Positions 46,028-55,272 are shown, counted from the stretch's first letter. The stretch: DNA of 64,000 bases from Brevibacillus ruminantium (GCF_023746555.1 NZ_CP098755.1:1578001-1642000), one strand, 5' to 3'. Program-made: numbers and translations. Notes: generated by a model not told the origin, from the letters alone.

Positions 46028-46054
46028 AAAAAAGCTACCCGCGGGCAGGGTAGC
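46028..46054 (-). terminator. Terminator of the YjcZ-type gene
   Basis: GCTACCC and GGGTAGC enclose a 7 base loop; on the minus strand a run of six T follows. It lies about 80 bp past the stop of the minus-strand small gene and directly after the plus-strand membrane gene. Confidence 0.7.
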
Positions 46055-46132
46055 ATGCGTATGAAACGCGCTTATCAGGATCCGGTCCTAATGTATATGC
46101 AGTCATCCGCGCAAATGTGCGCTTATTAGTGT

Positions 46133-46228
46133 TTAATTATCGCAAGAGCAACCTACAATCACCAACAGGATGAATAAAATCAAAACGAGAGTAAATGCCT
46201 CGAAGGTTCCATTAAAGATACTGCTCAT
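46133..46228 (-). CDS. YjcZ-family small sporulation membrane protein
   Basis: A 31-residue peptide starting MSSIFNGTFEAFTLVL and ending ILLVIVGCSCDN. The hydrophobic (L/I/V)LFILLVIVGCSC ending is the hallmark of the YjcZ/YczN/SscA-like small spore proteins of Bacillales. The ATG follows AAAGGAGG at 7 bases, a strong ribosome site. It is expected to be made in the mother cell during spore assembly. Confidence 0.85.
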   Translation of the reverse strand: MSSIFNGTFEAFTLVLILFILLVIVGCSCDN

Positions 46229-46400
46229 AAAACATCCTCCTTTGTTTTTTTAGCATTAGTGGCTTACACCCATAACATATGGGTTTTCGCACAGAGCCGT
46301 AACGGGCAAACGCCTATTTTTGCGAAGTATATTATTCTGAAAACATGGAAAAGCTAGAGGATACGAAAGTACTACGCGAAACGAAAGGATGGCATTTGTC

Positions 46401-46637
46401 ATGCGCAAAGCCTTGTCCGGCATGGACCACTATTTTTTGGAACCTGTTATGATCAACGTTGGGGAAGACTTCAAGTCAATCGTATGGAAGGCCCAGTACG
46501 ATATGGATTTTAATACGGAGTGTCTGTTCTGCTTTTCGGAAAGTATCACGGGATACCGCGTGGAGGACGAAGCAGGCCGCTCTGGAAAGGTCGCTGTCTG
46601 CCCGCATTGTGAAAAAGTAAACGCGATTTACGCTTGA
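46401..46637 (+). CDS. Small zinc-ribbon-like hypothetical protein
   Basis: 78 residues. Two Cys pairs, CLFCF and CPHCEKV, separated by about 30 residues, suggest one zinc site. The rest (MDHYFLEPVMINVGEDFKSIVWKAQYD) is not recognised. ATG 46401 follows AAAGGA at 11 bases; an in-frame ATG at 46389 overlaps that site. Function unknown. Confidence 0.65.
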   Translation: MRKALSGMDHYFLEPVMINVGEDFKSIVWKAQYDMDFNTECLFCFSESITGYRVEDEAGRSGKVAVCPHCEKVNAIYA

Positions 46638-46791
46638 GGCTCATTCAGGTAATTTCTTCCTTGCATCAGGCTGCGAATGTTGCGTTCGCAAATGTGATAA
46701 CAGAGAGTGTCGCTTCCAGCGTTTAGCGCTACCTGTCGATTCTACAGGGCTGGTGCCTGTTTGCCCAATTTTCCCGAGCTTTCAACAGACG

Positions 46792-46822
46792 GAAACGATG
46801 TCACATGGGGGCATCGTTTTTG
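46792..46822 (+). terminator. Intrinsic terminator in the gap 46638-46931
   Basis: AAACGATG and CATCGTTT form a stem with an 11 base loop, followed by TTTGC. The rest of this gap shows no convincing gene; a 63-codon frame at 46707 has no ribosome site or domain. Confidence 0.7.
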
Positions 46823-46931
46823 CTTGTGTCTGCCACTCTATCCACCAAGTACCACCCCTCGTTTAGCAGGATTGAATCTGGTGAAATCGAATAGATAGGG
46901 GAGCATACATAAGCAGGATAGAGGTGAACTC

Positions 46932-47330
46932 ATGCACAAGAAATGCAGCCGCTGTGGTGATGACATGGAGGTGATTCTGCGCAACGTCATGTACCGAAAA
47001 AAGGTAAAAATTATGAATGTTCCGGTACAGGTTTGTCAGAATGATCACTGCTCTCACTTGCAGGTTGTCGATGTGGTCAAGGAAGATTTGAAACAACTGA
47101 TGGAAAATCTGGGCCACAATCCACAGCGGCAAAACATCGAATTTGATGAAGTATCCGAGCTTTCTCACCTGCTGGTATTGATGGCGAATCAGGAAGAGGA
47201 CGGGGCGGTTCGAGAAGCTTTGGAAGGGAAAGTAAACGAGCTGCTGGATCTGTTCTTGCTGGCCCAATCGCTAGGAGACGAGGAATGGATGCGGGAGCTG
47301 CGTCAGCGCCTGACCAAAATCATGATCTAA
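46932..47330 (+). CDS. YgiT-type zinc-finger protein
   Basis: 132 residues. N-terminal YgiT-like zinc module: CSRCGDDMEV, a beta strand YRKKVKIMNVPVQVC, and QNDHCSHLQVVDVV giving a CxxC and a C-x4-C. The C-terminal half is helical and acidic (VLMANQEEDGAVREALEGKVNELLDLF). In MqsA-type antitoxins such a finger is fused to an HTH; none is seen here and no toxin gene is adjacent. ATG follows GAGGTGAACTC. Confidence 0.75.
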   Translation: MHKKCSRCGDDMEVILRNVMYRKKVKIMNVPVQVCQNDHCSHLQVVDVVKEDLKQLMENLGHNPQRQNIEFDEVSELSHLLVLMANQEEDGAVREALEGKVNELLDLFLLAQSLGDEEWMRELRQRLTKIMI

Positions 47331-47426
47331 AAACTTGCGGTCACGTTGGCACCTGCTACATGGACTTCCGCTCTGCTTTTCCGTATACTAAAGCCACATA
47401 CGCGTATCGAGAGGAGTGAAGTACAG

Positions 47427-47753
47427 GTGTCAGCAGGTCAATTGCACTCCCTGGAGGAGTTGGATCAATTCGTCTCACAGGCGGGAAAACGGCTGTTGTT
47501 CAAGCACAGCACCATTTGTCCAATCAGCACGACGGCTCATGAGGAATTTTTATCCTTTCTACAGGAACAAGATGTACCGGCGGCGGTGATTCTGGTTCGG
47601 GAGGATCGTCCCGTGTCCAATGAAGTTGCTGAGCGCTATTCCATCAAACACGAGTCCCCGCAGATTTTTCTGCTGGAGGACGGACAGGTAAAATGGCACA
47701 CGTCGCATTGGAAAATCACCAAAGCAGCGATTGCCGAAGCCATTCAAGGCTAA
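47427..47753 (+). CDS. ytxJ: YtxJ, bacillithiol-system thioredoxin-like protein
   Basis: 108 residues from GTG 47427, the same length as B. subtilis YtxJ. Thioredoxin-like fold with a monothiol CPIS active site (HSTICPIS) and the cis-Pro strand HESPQIFLLEDGQVKWHTSH. The family is proposed to reverse protein S-bacillithiolation. GAGGAG lies 10 bases upstream of the start. Its position near aroA and ccpA mirrors B. subtilis. Confidence 0.9.
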   Translation: MSAGQLHSLEELDQFVSQAGKRLLFKHSTICPISTTAHEEFLSFLQEQDVPAAVILVREDRPVSNEVAERYSIKHESPQIFLLEDGQVKWHTSHWKITKAAIAEAIQG

Positions 47754-47754
47754 T

Positions 47755-47789
47755 AAAAGAGGTTGGCTAGTGGAGCCAACCTCTTTTTT
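47755..47789. terminator. Bidirectional intrinsic terminator
   Basis: AAAAGAGGTTGGCT and AGCCAACCTCTTTT flank a 5 base loop, with T-runs on both strands. It separates ytxJ from the convergent FtsA-like gene. Confidence 0.92.
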
Positions 47790-47809
47790 GCTTACGAGCG
47801 AACACATTA

Positions 47810-49990
47810 TTATTCCCAGTACAGCTCCAGCTTGTCGCCTGCGTTCAGCTCGGTATGAAAGGAGGCAGGCTCCCCGTTTACCAGCATCACCAACCGGCTG
47901 ATACCTTCTGTTACCGGTTTTTCCAAAGAGACGTCGACGTATCGGAAAACGTCGCTAAACACAGGGGCGGTCGGCGTCGATGCTTTTACGCTGATCACGG
48001 CACCGTTTTCGACAATTTCATGCTGCTCTGCCGCTCTGCCGTTCATGGTGATGCTGAGGGAGGCAAGCGTAATGGTGACCGGCTGCCCGTTGAAATGGAC
48101 GGAGATCGTCTCCTGTACCCATTCTTCCGGAGGGATGACATCCCTGATTTCCGGTGCCTGAAAGGGCTCTTCACGGAAGGTCAACTGGTCGCCGGGTCGC
48201 ACAAAGTCGCTGAAAGCGGCATCCTTGCCGTTCACCTGCACGATTTTTTGCAGCGCCGGGAGCGTTGTTTCGTGACCGTTTACCTGAAAGTGGAATACCT
48301 CCACAGGCTCGTCAGCTCCATCAGCGGACCACACCCCGGATTCGCGCAGCACTTCTTCAACCGTTCGCGGCAAACGGATCACGATCTCGCTGCGGTCAGT
48401 AAGGCTTGCGTCCAGAGGGAGGGGAACGCCGTCCACGAGTGCGACAGGGCCAAGCGAGACAGGCTGTTCGTTGATGAACAGCTCCAGCGTGTCCAGCTTG
48501 TCCATCAGATCAATCACCTGCACCGTGGCATTTTCACCATCTTGCCCTGCGACGGCGACAATGCGGTCACCCTCTGCAATCGGTGTATCCAGTCCGCAGG
48601 CTTCCCCATTTTTTTCGATGACAGGCGGTGTGCCATGACCGCCGGGGATCATTTTCATCCGTCCATTCACTGTCAAGGTAATGGCCATTCCCGGCCTTCC
48701 GTGCAGGCGGCGAATATCCAGTCCGGAAGCGATCAAAGCGTCGCCGACAGTCATTTTTCGCAGATCAAAGATGCGAATCGAATGGTCATTTACCGTTACT
48801 GTTACATATTTCACCGGATGGCGCCGGGCTGCCACGGCAATCCCCACCGGTGTAACAAATTCAGGGCCATTGAGCAGCGGATGTTCCCCGACAAACTGGC
48901 GAATTGCATCTGCGCCTCGGACAGCCACACGTGCAGCAGGCAACCCGAGCGCCTCTGCCACACGTTCGGTCAGCTTGGGCGTCAGACTGCCGCCTCCGAT
49001 CAGCATGACCGCTTGCGGTGCCTTGCCGTTTAGCTCCAGGATTTTCACAGCGATCTTCCCGGCGAGATTGGTAATCTCCGGCATAATGGCCTTCACGACT
49101 TCCTCGGTGGAAAGCGTTTGCTCCAGTCCGAGGATATCGGTGAACGTAATCTCGTCGGAGGAGGTGAGAGCGCGCTTCACTTCCTCTGCCATCGGAAAGT
49201 CCAGCAGAAACGCATTCATCAGGGCATCGGTAATCTCATCGCCTGCGACTGGCACCATGCCGTACGCGGTGATGGCGCCTTCCTCGGTCAGCGCGACGTC
49301 GGAGGTTCCGGCACCAATATCCACCAGCGCGATATTCAGTCTGCGCATGGTCACCGGGATCAGGACGTTAATTGCGGCAATCGGCTCCAGTGTGAGCGCC
49401 TGCATATCCAGCCCGCAGCGGTTCAATGCAGCGAGCAGCGAGTCTACGACGACGCGCGGCAAAAAGGTTGCGATGACATCCACGCTGGCCTTCTCTCCGC
49501 GCTGATCGATCAGATTGCCGATCAATTCTTCATCGAGGAAATAATTGACTACACTGTACCCGACACAGTAATAGCGGGTGACGTCCTGTTCGTTCAGCTC
49601 CTGCGCGAGCAGGGATTGGGCTTCCTGGACAGCAGAAAATTCCAGGGTGAGCACGTCGTCACGGGTAACGGCTGCGTGCCGGGAGAGCTGAATATCCATC
49701 CGCACGCGCTTGGTGCGAAGCGAGCGGCCTGCAGCGGCTACAGCTACCTTGGTAAGCAGTCCGTGCTTGGCTTCCAGCTCCTCTTTGATTTTTCCAATAA
49801 CGCGGGACACGGCCATCACATCGTGGATCTGACCGTCCAGCATGGAGCGCTCGCTATGCTCGTGAACGGTGCAATCGATCACGCGAAACTGCTCGCCAGC
49901 CGGTTCTACGATCAGTCCAACCACTGTGCGCGTACCGATGTCCAAAGCAAATATCAGCTCATCAGAGGCTGCATGTTCATGGTCTGACAA
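47810..49990 (-). CDS. FtsA/PilM-like actin-fold ATPase with long modular C-terminus
   Basis: 726 residues, far longer than FtsA (about 420). Residues about 10-400 are an FtsA-type actin fold: phosphate-1 FALDIGTRTVVGLI, SHS2 region, phosphate-2 ALVDIGAGTSDVAL, adenosine motif VMLIGGGSLTPKL. The remaining 320 residues contain repeated short modules around (F/V)xVNGxxxxL: VTVNDHSIRIF, ITLTVNGRMKMIP, LELFINEQPVSLG, FHFQVNGHETTLP, ISVHFNGQPVTIT, LVMLVNGEPASFH, resembling beta-grasp or SLBB-like units. No membrane anchor helix at the end. Probably a second FtsA-like protein of Bacillales; its partner is unknown. Divergent from aroA. Confidence 0.85.
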   Translation of the reverse strand: MSDHEHAASDELIFALDIGTRTVVGLIVEPAGEQFRVIDCTVHEHSERSMLDGQIHDVMAVSRVIGKIKEELEAKHGLLTKVAVAAAGRSLRTKRVRMDIQLSRHAAVTRDDVLTLEFSAVQEAQSLLAQELNEQDVTRYYCVGYSVVNYFLDEELIGNLIDQRGEKASVDVIATFLPRVVVDSLLAALNRCGLDMQALTLEPIAAINVLIPVTMRRLNIALVDIGAGTSDVALTEEGAITAYGMVPVAGDEITDALMNAFLLDFPMAEEVKRALTSSDEITFTDILGLEQTLSTEEVVKAIMPEITNLAGKIAVKILELNGKAPQAVMLIGGGSLTPKLTERVAEALGLPAARVAVRGADAIRQFVGEHPLLNGPEFVTPVGIAVAARRHPVKYVTVTVNDHSIRIFDLRKMTVGDALIASGLDIRRLHGRPGMAITLTVNGRMKMIPGGHGTPPVIEKNGEACGLDTPIAEGDRIVAVAGQDGENATVQVIDLMDKLDTLELFINEQPVSLGPVALVDGVPLPLDASLTDRSEIVIRLPRTVEEVLRESGVWSADGADEPVEVFHFQVNGHETTLPALQKIVQVNGKDAAFSDFVRPGDQLTFREEPFQAPEIRDVIPPEEWVQETISVHFNGQPVTITLASLSITMNGRAAEQHEIVENGAVISVKASTPTAPVFSDVFRYVDVSLEKPVTEGISRLVMLVNGEPASFHTELNAGDKLELYWE

Positions 49991-50164
49991 TGGGGGGTCA
50001 CTCCTCGTACCGGTGGTAATTCCGGGAAATCATTCTGTCACCTAATTCGACTCGAAGACTGAAGAATCCTGTCGAAACAAGGAATCTTCTTCACTCTTCG
50101 CGAAAATTTAGAAAACGATAAAAAATACTTTATATTTACTTTCGCGCTTTTTGGCGCTAAACTG

Positions 50165-50193
50165 CTGACAAGGGAGTTTCGATCGATTATAAT
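50165..50193 (+). promoter_or_regulatory. Promoter of the DAHP synthase gene
   Basis: CTGACA at 50165-50170 and TATAAT at 50188-50193 with a 17 base spacer, 59 bp before the start codon. Confidence 0.8.
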
Positions 50194-50251
50194 AACCCTA
50201 ATTTATCGAAAAGACAAACAAAACTAGATGAGAAGAGGAGAGTGGAGACGA

Positions 50252-51349
50252 ATGGCACATGATCCAGTCGAAACCATGCGGAAACAAATTGACGAGATCA
50301 ATCTGGAGATTCTCGCCTTAATCAACAAGCGGGCTGCTCTTGTTCAAGACCTGGGCAAGGAAAAGCTGAAGCAGGGCATCAATCGTTTTGATCCAGAGCG
50401 TGAGCGCGAAATGCTCAACCTTTTGGTGGAAAACAATAACGGTCCTTTTACCGATAATACCATTCGTCATCTCTTCAAACAGATTTTTCAGGCATCTCTG
50501 GATTTGCAAAAGAGCGAGAACAAGAAAGTATTGCTGGTAAGCCGCAAAAAACAGCCGGAGGATACTGTTCTCTCCATTAAGGGTGTTGAATTTGGCGGCG
50601 GTGAACCGATTCTGATCGCCGGTCCATGTTCGGTAGAAAGCTACGAGCAGGTGCGTGCAGTAGCGGAGAACCACGTGAAGCGCGGACTTCGCGTGCTGCG
50701 CGGCGGTGCCTTCAAGCCACGTACTTCGCCATATGACTTCCAGGGCTTGGGTGAAGAAGGGCTGAAAATTCTGAAGCGCATCGGTGATGAATTCAACCTC
50801 GTAACCATCAGTGAAATTGTGACACCGTCTGATCTGGAGTTGGCGACCCAATACATCGATGTGATCCAAATCGGTGCTCGCAACATGCAGAACTTTGAAC
50901 TGCTGAAAGCCGCGGGACGCCTCAATCATCCCGTTCTGTTGAAACGCGGTCTGTCGGCGACGATCGAAGAGTTCATCTACGCTGCCGAGTACATTTTGTC
51001 CGAGGGAAATACGCAAGTGATGCTGTGTGAGCGCGGTATCCGCACCTATGAAAAAGCAACACGCAACACGCTGGATATCTCTGCTGTGCCGCTGTTGAAG
51101 CAGGAAACGCATTTGCCGGTATTCGTGGACGTTACCCACTCTACCGGACGCCGCGATCTGCTCCTGCCGACTGCCAAAGCCGGTCTTGCTGTTGGCGCAG
51201 ACGGAGTGATGCTGGAAGTTCACCCGGACCCGGATGTAGCACTTTCAGATGCCAAACAGCAGGTAAACATCCCGCAATTCAACGAAATTGTGGATGAACT
51301 GCTTGCTTCCGGCCTGTATAAGGAAGCGAAGGTCGCTGTCGAGAAATAG
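50252..51349 (+). CDS. aroA: Bifunctional chorismate mutase / 3-deoxy-7-phosphoheptulonate synthase
   Basis: 365 residues. Residues 1-90 are an AroQ-type chorismate mutase ([30 protein letters not shown]); the rest is a type I-beta DAHP synthase ([78 protein letters not shown]). It opens the shikimate pathway and the mutase domain acts as the sensor for chorismate/prephenate feedback in Bacillus. Symbol follows B. subtilis usage (elsewhere aroF/aroG). ATG 50252 has GGAG just upstream. It sits upstream of ccpA as in B. subtilis, with a terminator and csoR between. Confidence 0.96.
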   Translation: MAHDPVETMRKQIDEINLEILALINKRAALVQDLGKEKLKQGINRFDPEREREMLNLLVENNNGPFTDNTIRHLFKQIFQASLDLQKSENKKVLLVSRKKQPEDTVLSIKGVEFGGGEPILIAGPCSVESYEQVRAVAENHVKRGLRVLRGGAFKPRTSPYDFQGLGEEGLKILKRIGDEFNLVTISEIVTPSDLELATQYIDVIQIGARNMQNFELLKAAGRLNHPVLLKRGLSATIEEFIYAAEYILSEGNTQVMLCERGIRTYEKATRNTLDISAVPLLKQETHLPVFVDVTHSTGRRDLLLPTAKAGLAVGADGVMLEVHPDPDVALSDAKQQVNIPQFNEIVDELLASGLYKEAKVAVEK

Positions 51350-51421
51350 GCTGCCCCTGCACGAGCGCTTTTTCATTGCCGGCGTCTGTCTGGTTTGAGT
51401 TTCAAGAAGTTTGCGATCGTA

Positions 51422-51457
51422 AAAGGCTTTCCCACGCGGTTGGGAAAGCTTTTTTTC
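51422..51457 (+). terminator. Intrinsic terminator after the DAHP synthase gene
   Basis: AAGGCTTTCCCA and TGGGAAAGCTTT flank a 6 base loop and a T-run follows. Confidence 0.9.
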
Positions 51458-51540
51458 TACGGTCTATGATTTGACGAAAAACGGTGCAAACAGTAAGCTA
51501 ACAGTAACAAGGGGATTTCTCGGAGAAGGGAGCACAACCT

Positions 51541-51849
51541 ATGAGTGAGCAGGATCACTGCTGTTCGCCTGAGCGGACGACGCCGCGGACAGAGAAAATC
51601 AAGGCAAACATGATTGCTCGATTGAATCGGGTAGAAGGTCAGGTTCGCGGCATCCGAGGGATGGTAGAGAAAGATGTGTACTGCGACGACATCCTGAACC
51701 AGATCGCTGCCGTCCAATCTGCGCTGAATGCCGTGGGCAAAATGCTTCTCGAGGGACACATGAAAAGCTGTGTCATGGAGCGGATTCAGCAGGGTGACAA
51801 CGAAGTGATTGACGAGCTGTTGAAGACCATGAATAAATTGATGAAATGA
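51541..51849 (+). CDS. CsoR-family metal-sensing repressor
   Basis: 102 residues, four-helix DUF156 fold: IARLNRVEGQVRGIRGMVEKDVYCDDILNQIAAVQSALN. The Cys48-His73-Cys77 set matches the Cu(I) ligands of CsoR, and an extra HCC at residues 6-8 could add a metal site. RcnR-type nickel sensors have His at other positions, so copper is the best guess. No copper exporter (copA/copZ) is adjacent; its target must lie elsewhere. Confidence 0.88.
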   Translation: MSEQDHCCSPERTTPRTEKIKANMIARLNRVEGQVRGIRGMVEKDVYCDDILNQIAAVQSALNAVGKMLLEGHMKSCVMERIQQGDNEVIDELLKTMNKLMK

Positions 51850-51963
51850 GCGGGGAGGGTGTCCGGAAAACAATTGCAACCGGACACACCTTGTCGTATC
51901 ATAGGTGCATACATTTATGAAAATACTATGAAAACCATAAAATAGGGAAAGCGAGGGTGTGTG

Positions 51964-52983
51964 ATGCCGGTAACAATCTATGATGTGGCACGGGAAGCAG
52001 GAGTTTCGATGGCGACCGTTTCCCGGGTGGTAAACGGGAACCCGAACGTAAAACCGCTGACGAGAAAAAAGGTGTTAAGTGCCATTGAACGCCTGGGGTA
52101 TCGGCCCAATGCAGTCGCACGCGGTTTGGCCAGCAAAAAGACAACAACGGTCGGTGTCATCATTCCGGATATTTCCAGTTTGTTTTTTTCTGAATTGGCT
52201 CGGGGCATTGAGGATATTGCCACCATGTACAAATACAACATCATTCTTTGCAATTCGGACCAGCGTCTGGAGAAAGAGCTGCAGCTCATCAATACGCTTT
52301 TGGAAAAACAGGTGGACGGGCTTTTGTTCATGGGGGCAGAGATTAAGGAAGATCATCTGCAAGCGCTCAAAACAGCTTCGGTCCCGACCGTTCTGGCTGC
52401 GACCCGCGATGCGGACAACACGCTTCCGTCTGTTACCATTGATCATTTCCAGGCGGCGTATGATGCGACCAAAGAACTGATTGATCACGGACACAAACGT
52501 ATCGCCATGATTACCGGGCCGATGAATGACCCGCTCGGCGGTTTGATGCGTTACGAAGGCTACAAGCGGGCCCTGTCTGATTCCGGTTTGCCGCTGGACG
52601 AGTCTTTGGTTGCTCACGGCAATCTGTTCTACGAGTCCGGTCTGCAGGCGACTGCCGGATTCCTCGCCTTGCAAGAGCGGCCTACGGCGGTGTTTTCGGC
52701 AAGTGACGAGATGGCGATCGGTGCCATTCATGCCGCGCAGGATGCAGGGCTTCATGTTCCGCGCGATCTGGAAGTGATCGGTCACGACAATATCCGTCTG
52801 GTCGAGATGGTGCGGCCGCGTCTTACCTCTGTCGTACAGCCGATGTATGATATCGGTGCCGTTGCCATGCGGTTGTTGACCAAGTACATGAACAACGAAC
52901 AGGTGGATGAACATGTCGTGCTCCTGCCGCATCGTATTGAGTATCGGGAAAGCACTCGTCCGCGCGAGACGACATCCAGCTAG
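51964..52983 (+). CDS. ccpA: Catabolite control protein A
   Basis: LacI/GalR-family global carbon regulator, 339 residues. HTH and hinge: [68 protein letters not shown], as in CcpA; the Ser46-P-HPr-binding core and C-terminal [24 protein letters not shown] follow. CcpA with HPr-Ser-P binds cre sites, such as the candidate at 477 before hutU. GAGGG precedes ATG 51964. Placement near aroA, csoR and acu genes supports the identification. Confidence 0.95.
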   Translation: MPVTIYDVAREAGVSMATVSRVVNGNPNVKPLTRKKVLSAIERLGYRPNAVARGLASKKTTTVGVIIPDISSLFFSELARGIEDIATMYKYNIILCNSDQRLEKELQLINTLLEKQVDGLLFMGAEIKEDHLQALKTASVPTVLAATRDADNTLPSVTIDHFQAAYDATKELIDHGHKRIAMITGPMNDPLGGLMRYEGYKRALSDSGLPLDESLVAHGNLFYESGLQATAGFLALQERPTAVFSASDEMAIGAIHAAQDAGLHVPRDLEVIGHDNIRLVEMVRPRLTSVVQPMYDIGAVAMRLLTKYMNNEQVDEHVVLLPHRIEYRESTRPRETTSS

Positions 52984-53022
52984 GGAGAGTGCTGCACATG
53001 CTGCGGCAAGAGGAGGACAGCA

Positions 53023-53958
53023 ATGAAAATCGGAATAATCGGGGCCATGGATGAAGAGATCGCCCTGTATGTAGACAATCTGGCAGAAACGGTCACCGTG
53101 GAAAAGGCCGGGATTACGTATTATGAAGGCAAATGGGAAGGAACATCCGTCGTCCTGTGCAAATCAGGCGTCGGCAAAGTAAACGCCGCAGTTACCACAC
53201 AAATCCTGATTGATCAGTTTAAAGTGGACAGCGTGATCTTCACAGGCGTGGCCGGTGCCGTGCATCCGACGCTGAACATCGGGGATATCGTCGTCTCTAC
53301 AGACTGTCTCCAGCATGATATCGATGTGACGCCGCTCGGCTTTGCGCCCGGTCAGATCCCGTTCACGGAAAAATCGGTCTGGGAGGCAGACCCGGGACTG
53401 ATCCAGCTTGCCGTACATGCAGGCCGGGAGCTGGAGGCAGGGGTTCAGGTCACGACCGGACGCATTCTCTCCGGGGATCAGTTCGTTGCCGACAGAGAAA
53501 AGGTTCAAAAGCTGCACGAGCAGTTTGCAGCTCATTGCATCGAGATGGAAGGGGCGGCTGTCGGACAAGTCTGCGCTATGAACCAGACGCCGTTTGTCGT
53601 CGTTCGCTCCATGTCTGACAAGGCAGACGGGTCCGCTCATGTCAACTTCGCCGAGTTCACCAAGCTGGCTTCCGAACGCTCCTACGCCATCGTCAGACAG
53701 ATGCTGAGAGCGATGACCCCGGCGGTCATCGTCTACTCGACGAAGAATTGCATCGATTGTGACATGGTCAAGAACTGGCTGACTGCCAAGGGACTTCGTT
53801 TTGAAGTCCGAGATGTGATGACCAGCCGGGCGTATCAGGAAGAGGTCGAACGCTTTGGTTTCATGGGGGTTCCCGTGACGGTTGTCGGTGAAAAGGCCGT
53901 CAAGGGCTTCCAGCCTGTCGAATTGGAACAGCTGGTTGCCGGGCTTGGCACTAAATAA
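53023..53958 (+). CDS. mtnN: MTA/SAH nucleosidase fused to a glutaredoxin domain
   Basis: 311 residues. Residues 1-230 are a complete 5'-methylthioadenosine/S-adenosylhomocysteine nucleosidase: IGIIGAMDEE with Glu12, VAGAVHPTLNIGDIVVS, and the active-site CIEMEGAAVGQV (Glu174) and SMSDKAD (Asp199). From 233 a glutaredoxin/NrdH-like domain follows: VIVYSTKNCIDCDMVKNWL with Cys243 and Cys246, cis-Pro in MGVPVTVVGEKAVKGF. No linker stop or frameshift separates them. It links SAM by-product removal to thiol redox. ATG follows AGAGGAGG, 39 bp after ccpA, probably one transcript; a terminator follows. Confidence 0.93.
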   Translation: MKIGIIGAMDEEIALYVDNLAETVTVEKAGITYYEGKWEGTSVVLCKSGVGKVNAAVTTQILIDQFKVDSVIFTGVAGAVHPTLNIGDIVVSTDCLQHDIDVTPLGFAPGQIPFTEKSVWEADPGLIQLAVHAGRELEAGVQVTTGRILSGDQFVADREKVQKLHEQFAAHCIEMEGAAVGQVCAMNQTPFVVVRSMSDKADGSAHVNFAEFTKLASERSYAIVRQMLRAMTPAVIVYSTKNCIDCDMVKNWLTAKGLRFEVRDVMTSRAYQEEVERFGFMGVPVTVVGEKAVKGFQPVELEQLVAGLGTK

Positions 53959-53993
53959 ACAGCCGAATAAACAACCAAAAAACAAGACAGATA

Positions 53994-54026
53994 AGCTCCG
54001 CCAGTTGGATTGGCGGAGCCTTTTTG
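53994..54026 (+). terminator. Intrinsic terminator after mtnN-glutaredoxin
   Basis: AGCTCCGCCA and TGGCGGAGC with a 7 base loop, followed by CTTTTTG. Confidence 0.88.
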
Positions 54027-54114
54027 TTAGGAAAGCTTTGCGGTTGCCAGCCAGAAGATTCTGGTGATTCAATCAAGTAAAGAGCACCGAATGTGCCCCA
54101 TTCGCTGTTCGTCC

Positions 54115-55272
54115 TCAGCTCTCCTCTGCAACCGGGGCATGCATCATGGCCCGCTCCAGGGTGATGCGATTTTTCTCCGAGATTTCAATACGTCGAGGCA
54201 TCGGCGGAAAGGCGGTATCAAACAGACGGTCAGGAAGCTTTTCTTCACTGAGCGGCTGCCACTGCGTCAGCCATTGTTCGGGCAGAGGGCCATCTGTCAG
54301 CGGTTGATCACTCATCTCACTCCAGAGCAACGTCCAGGCTCGAGGGACAACCCGCCAGATATCGTAGCCTCCGCCTCCCACCGCAATCCATTTTCCACCG
54401 CAGTACTGATGGGCCAACTGATGCGCTAGCCGAGGAATCTCCTGGTAGATTTTCATGGAGCAAGAAAGATGGGTAAGCGGATCAAAGGTGTGCGCATCAC
54501 AGCCGTTTTGGGTCAAGATCACGTCCGGCTTGAAGCCCCGTGCCAATTTGGGAAGCAGCTCCTGGTAGATGTGCAAAAAGGAATCATCCTCCGTAAAAGG
54601 ATCCAGAGGAACGTTAACCGAATAGCCGTAACCGCTTCCATCACCGCGTTCTGTTAAATTGCCGGTCCCGGGGAACAGGTATTTTCCCGTCTCATGGAGG
54701 GAGACCGTCAAGACCTCGGGATCGTCATAAAAAGCCCATTGCACCCCGTCGCCGTGGTGAGCATCCGTATCGATGTAAAGGACGCGGGCATTCCATTGCT
54801 TGCGCATGTAGGCGATCGCCACAGAACAGTCATTATAGATGCAAAAACCGGAGGCGCGTCCGCGGAAAGCGTGATGCAGGCCGCCAGCAGGGTTAAAGGC
54901 GTGGGCCGCTTGTCCCTTCATGACCGCGTCGACGGCCTGCAAGGTACCGCCGACAATCAAGGCTGCCGCTTCATGCATCTGGGGAAAGCAGGGCACATCC
55001 TCTGTTCCCAGGCCGTAACTGGCTGCTGCAGGAAGCTCCTGGCTGCTATGTCCTTGTTGGCGGACAAATTCGATGTAGCGCGGGTCGTGAACGAGCGCCA
55101 ATTCATCATCCGTCGCCATCCGCGGCGGCAGGAGATCGGCTTCTGTCAAAAGCCCGTAGGCGCTCATCAGATCATGGGTCAACAGCAGGCGGCGTTGGTT
55201 GAAAGGGTGTTCATCGTGAAAATAATACTGGGTGTAGTCCGGCGAGTAGATCAGACGAGCGTTGCGGCTCAA
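54115..55272 (-). CDS. acuC: Acetoin utilization protein AcuC (histone-deacetylase fold)
   Basis: 385 residues of the arginase/deacetylase fold. Zinc and catalytic motifs: DAHHGDGVQWAFY, NPAGGLHHAF, NGCDAHTFDPLTHL and GGGGYDIWRV. In B. subtilis AcuC removes the acetyl group that AcuA puts on acetyl-CoA synthetase, reactivating it. The TTG start overlaps the acuB stop (TTGA) with GGAGGG 8 bases upstream, so translation is coupled. Third gene of acuABC. Confidence 0.94.
   Translation of the reverse strand: MSRNARLIYSPDYTQYYFHDEHPFNQRRLLLTHDLMSAYGLLTEADLLPPRMATDDELALVHDPRYIEFVRQQGHSSQELPAAASYGLGTEDVPCFPQMHEAAALIVGGTLQAVDAVMKGQAAHAFNPAGGLHHAFRGRASGFCIYNDCSVAIAYMRKQWNARVLYIDTDAHHGDGVQWAFYDDPEVLTVSLHETGKYLFPGTGNLTERGDGSGYGYSVNVPLDPFTEDDSFLHIYQELLPKLARGFKPDVILTQNGCDAHTFDPLTHLSCSMKIYQEIPRLAHQLAHQYCGGKWIAVGGGGYDIWRVVPRAWTLLWSEMSDQPLTDGPLPEQWLTQWQPLSEEKLPDRLFDTAFPPMPRRIEISEKNRITLERAMMHAPVAEES

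Noticed and set aside
46707-46898. 63-codon frame in the gap before the YgiT-type gene
   Set aside because: It spans a terminator hairpin and has no ribosome site or domain.
46932-47330. Toxin-antitoxin system (MqsA-like)
   Set aside because: The YgiT-type finger is present but there is no HTH in the protein and no small toxin gene next to it.
47855-49987. Long plus-strand frames (up to 392 codons) opposite the FtsA-like gene
   Set aside because: Antisense shadows rich in His, Arg and Cys with no ribosome site or recognisable domain.
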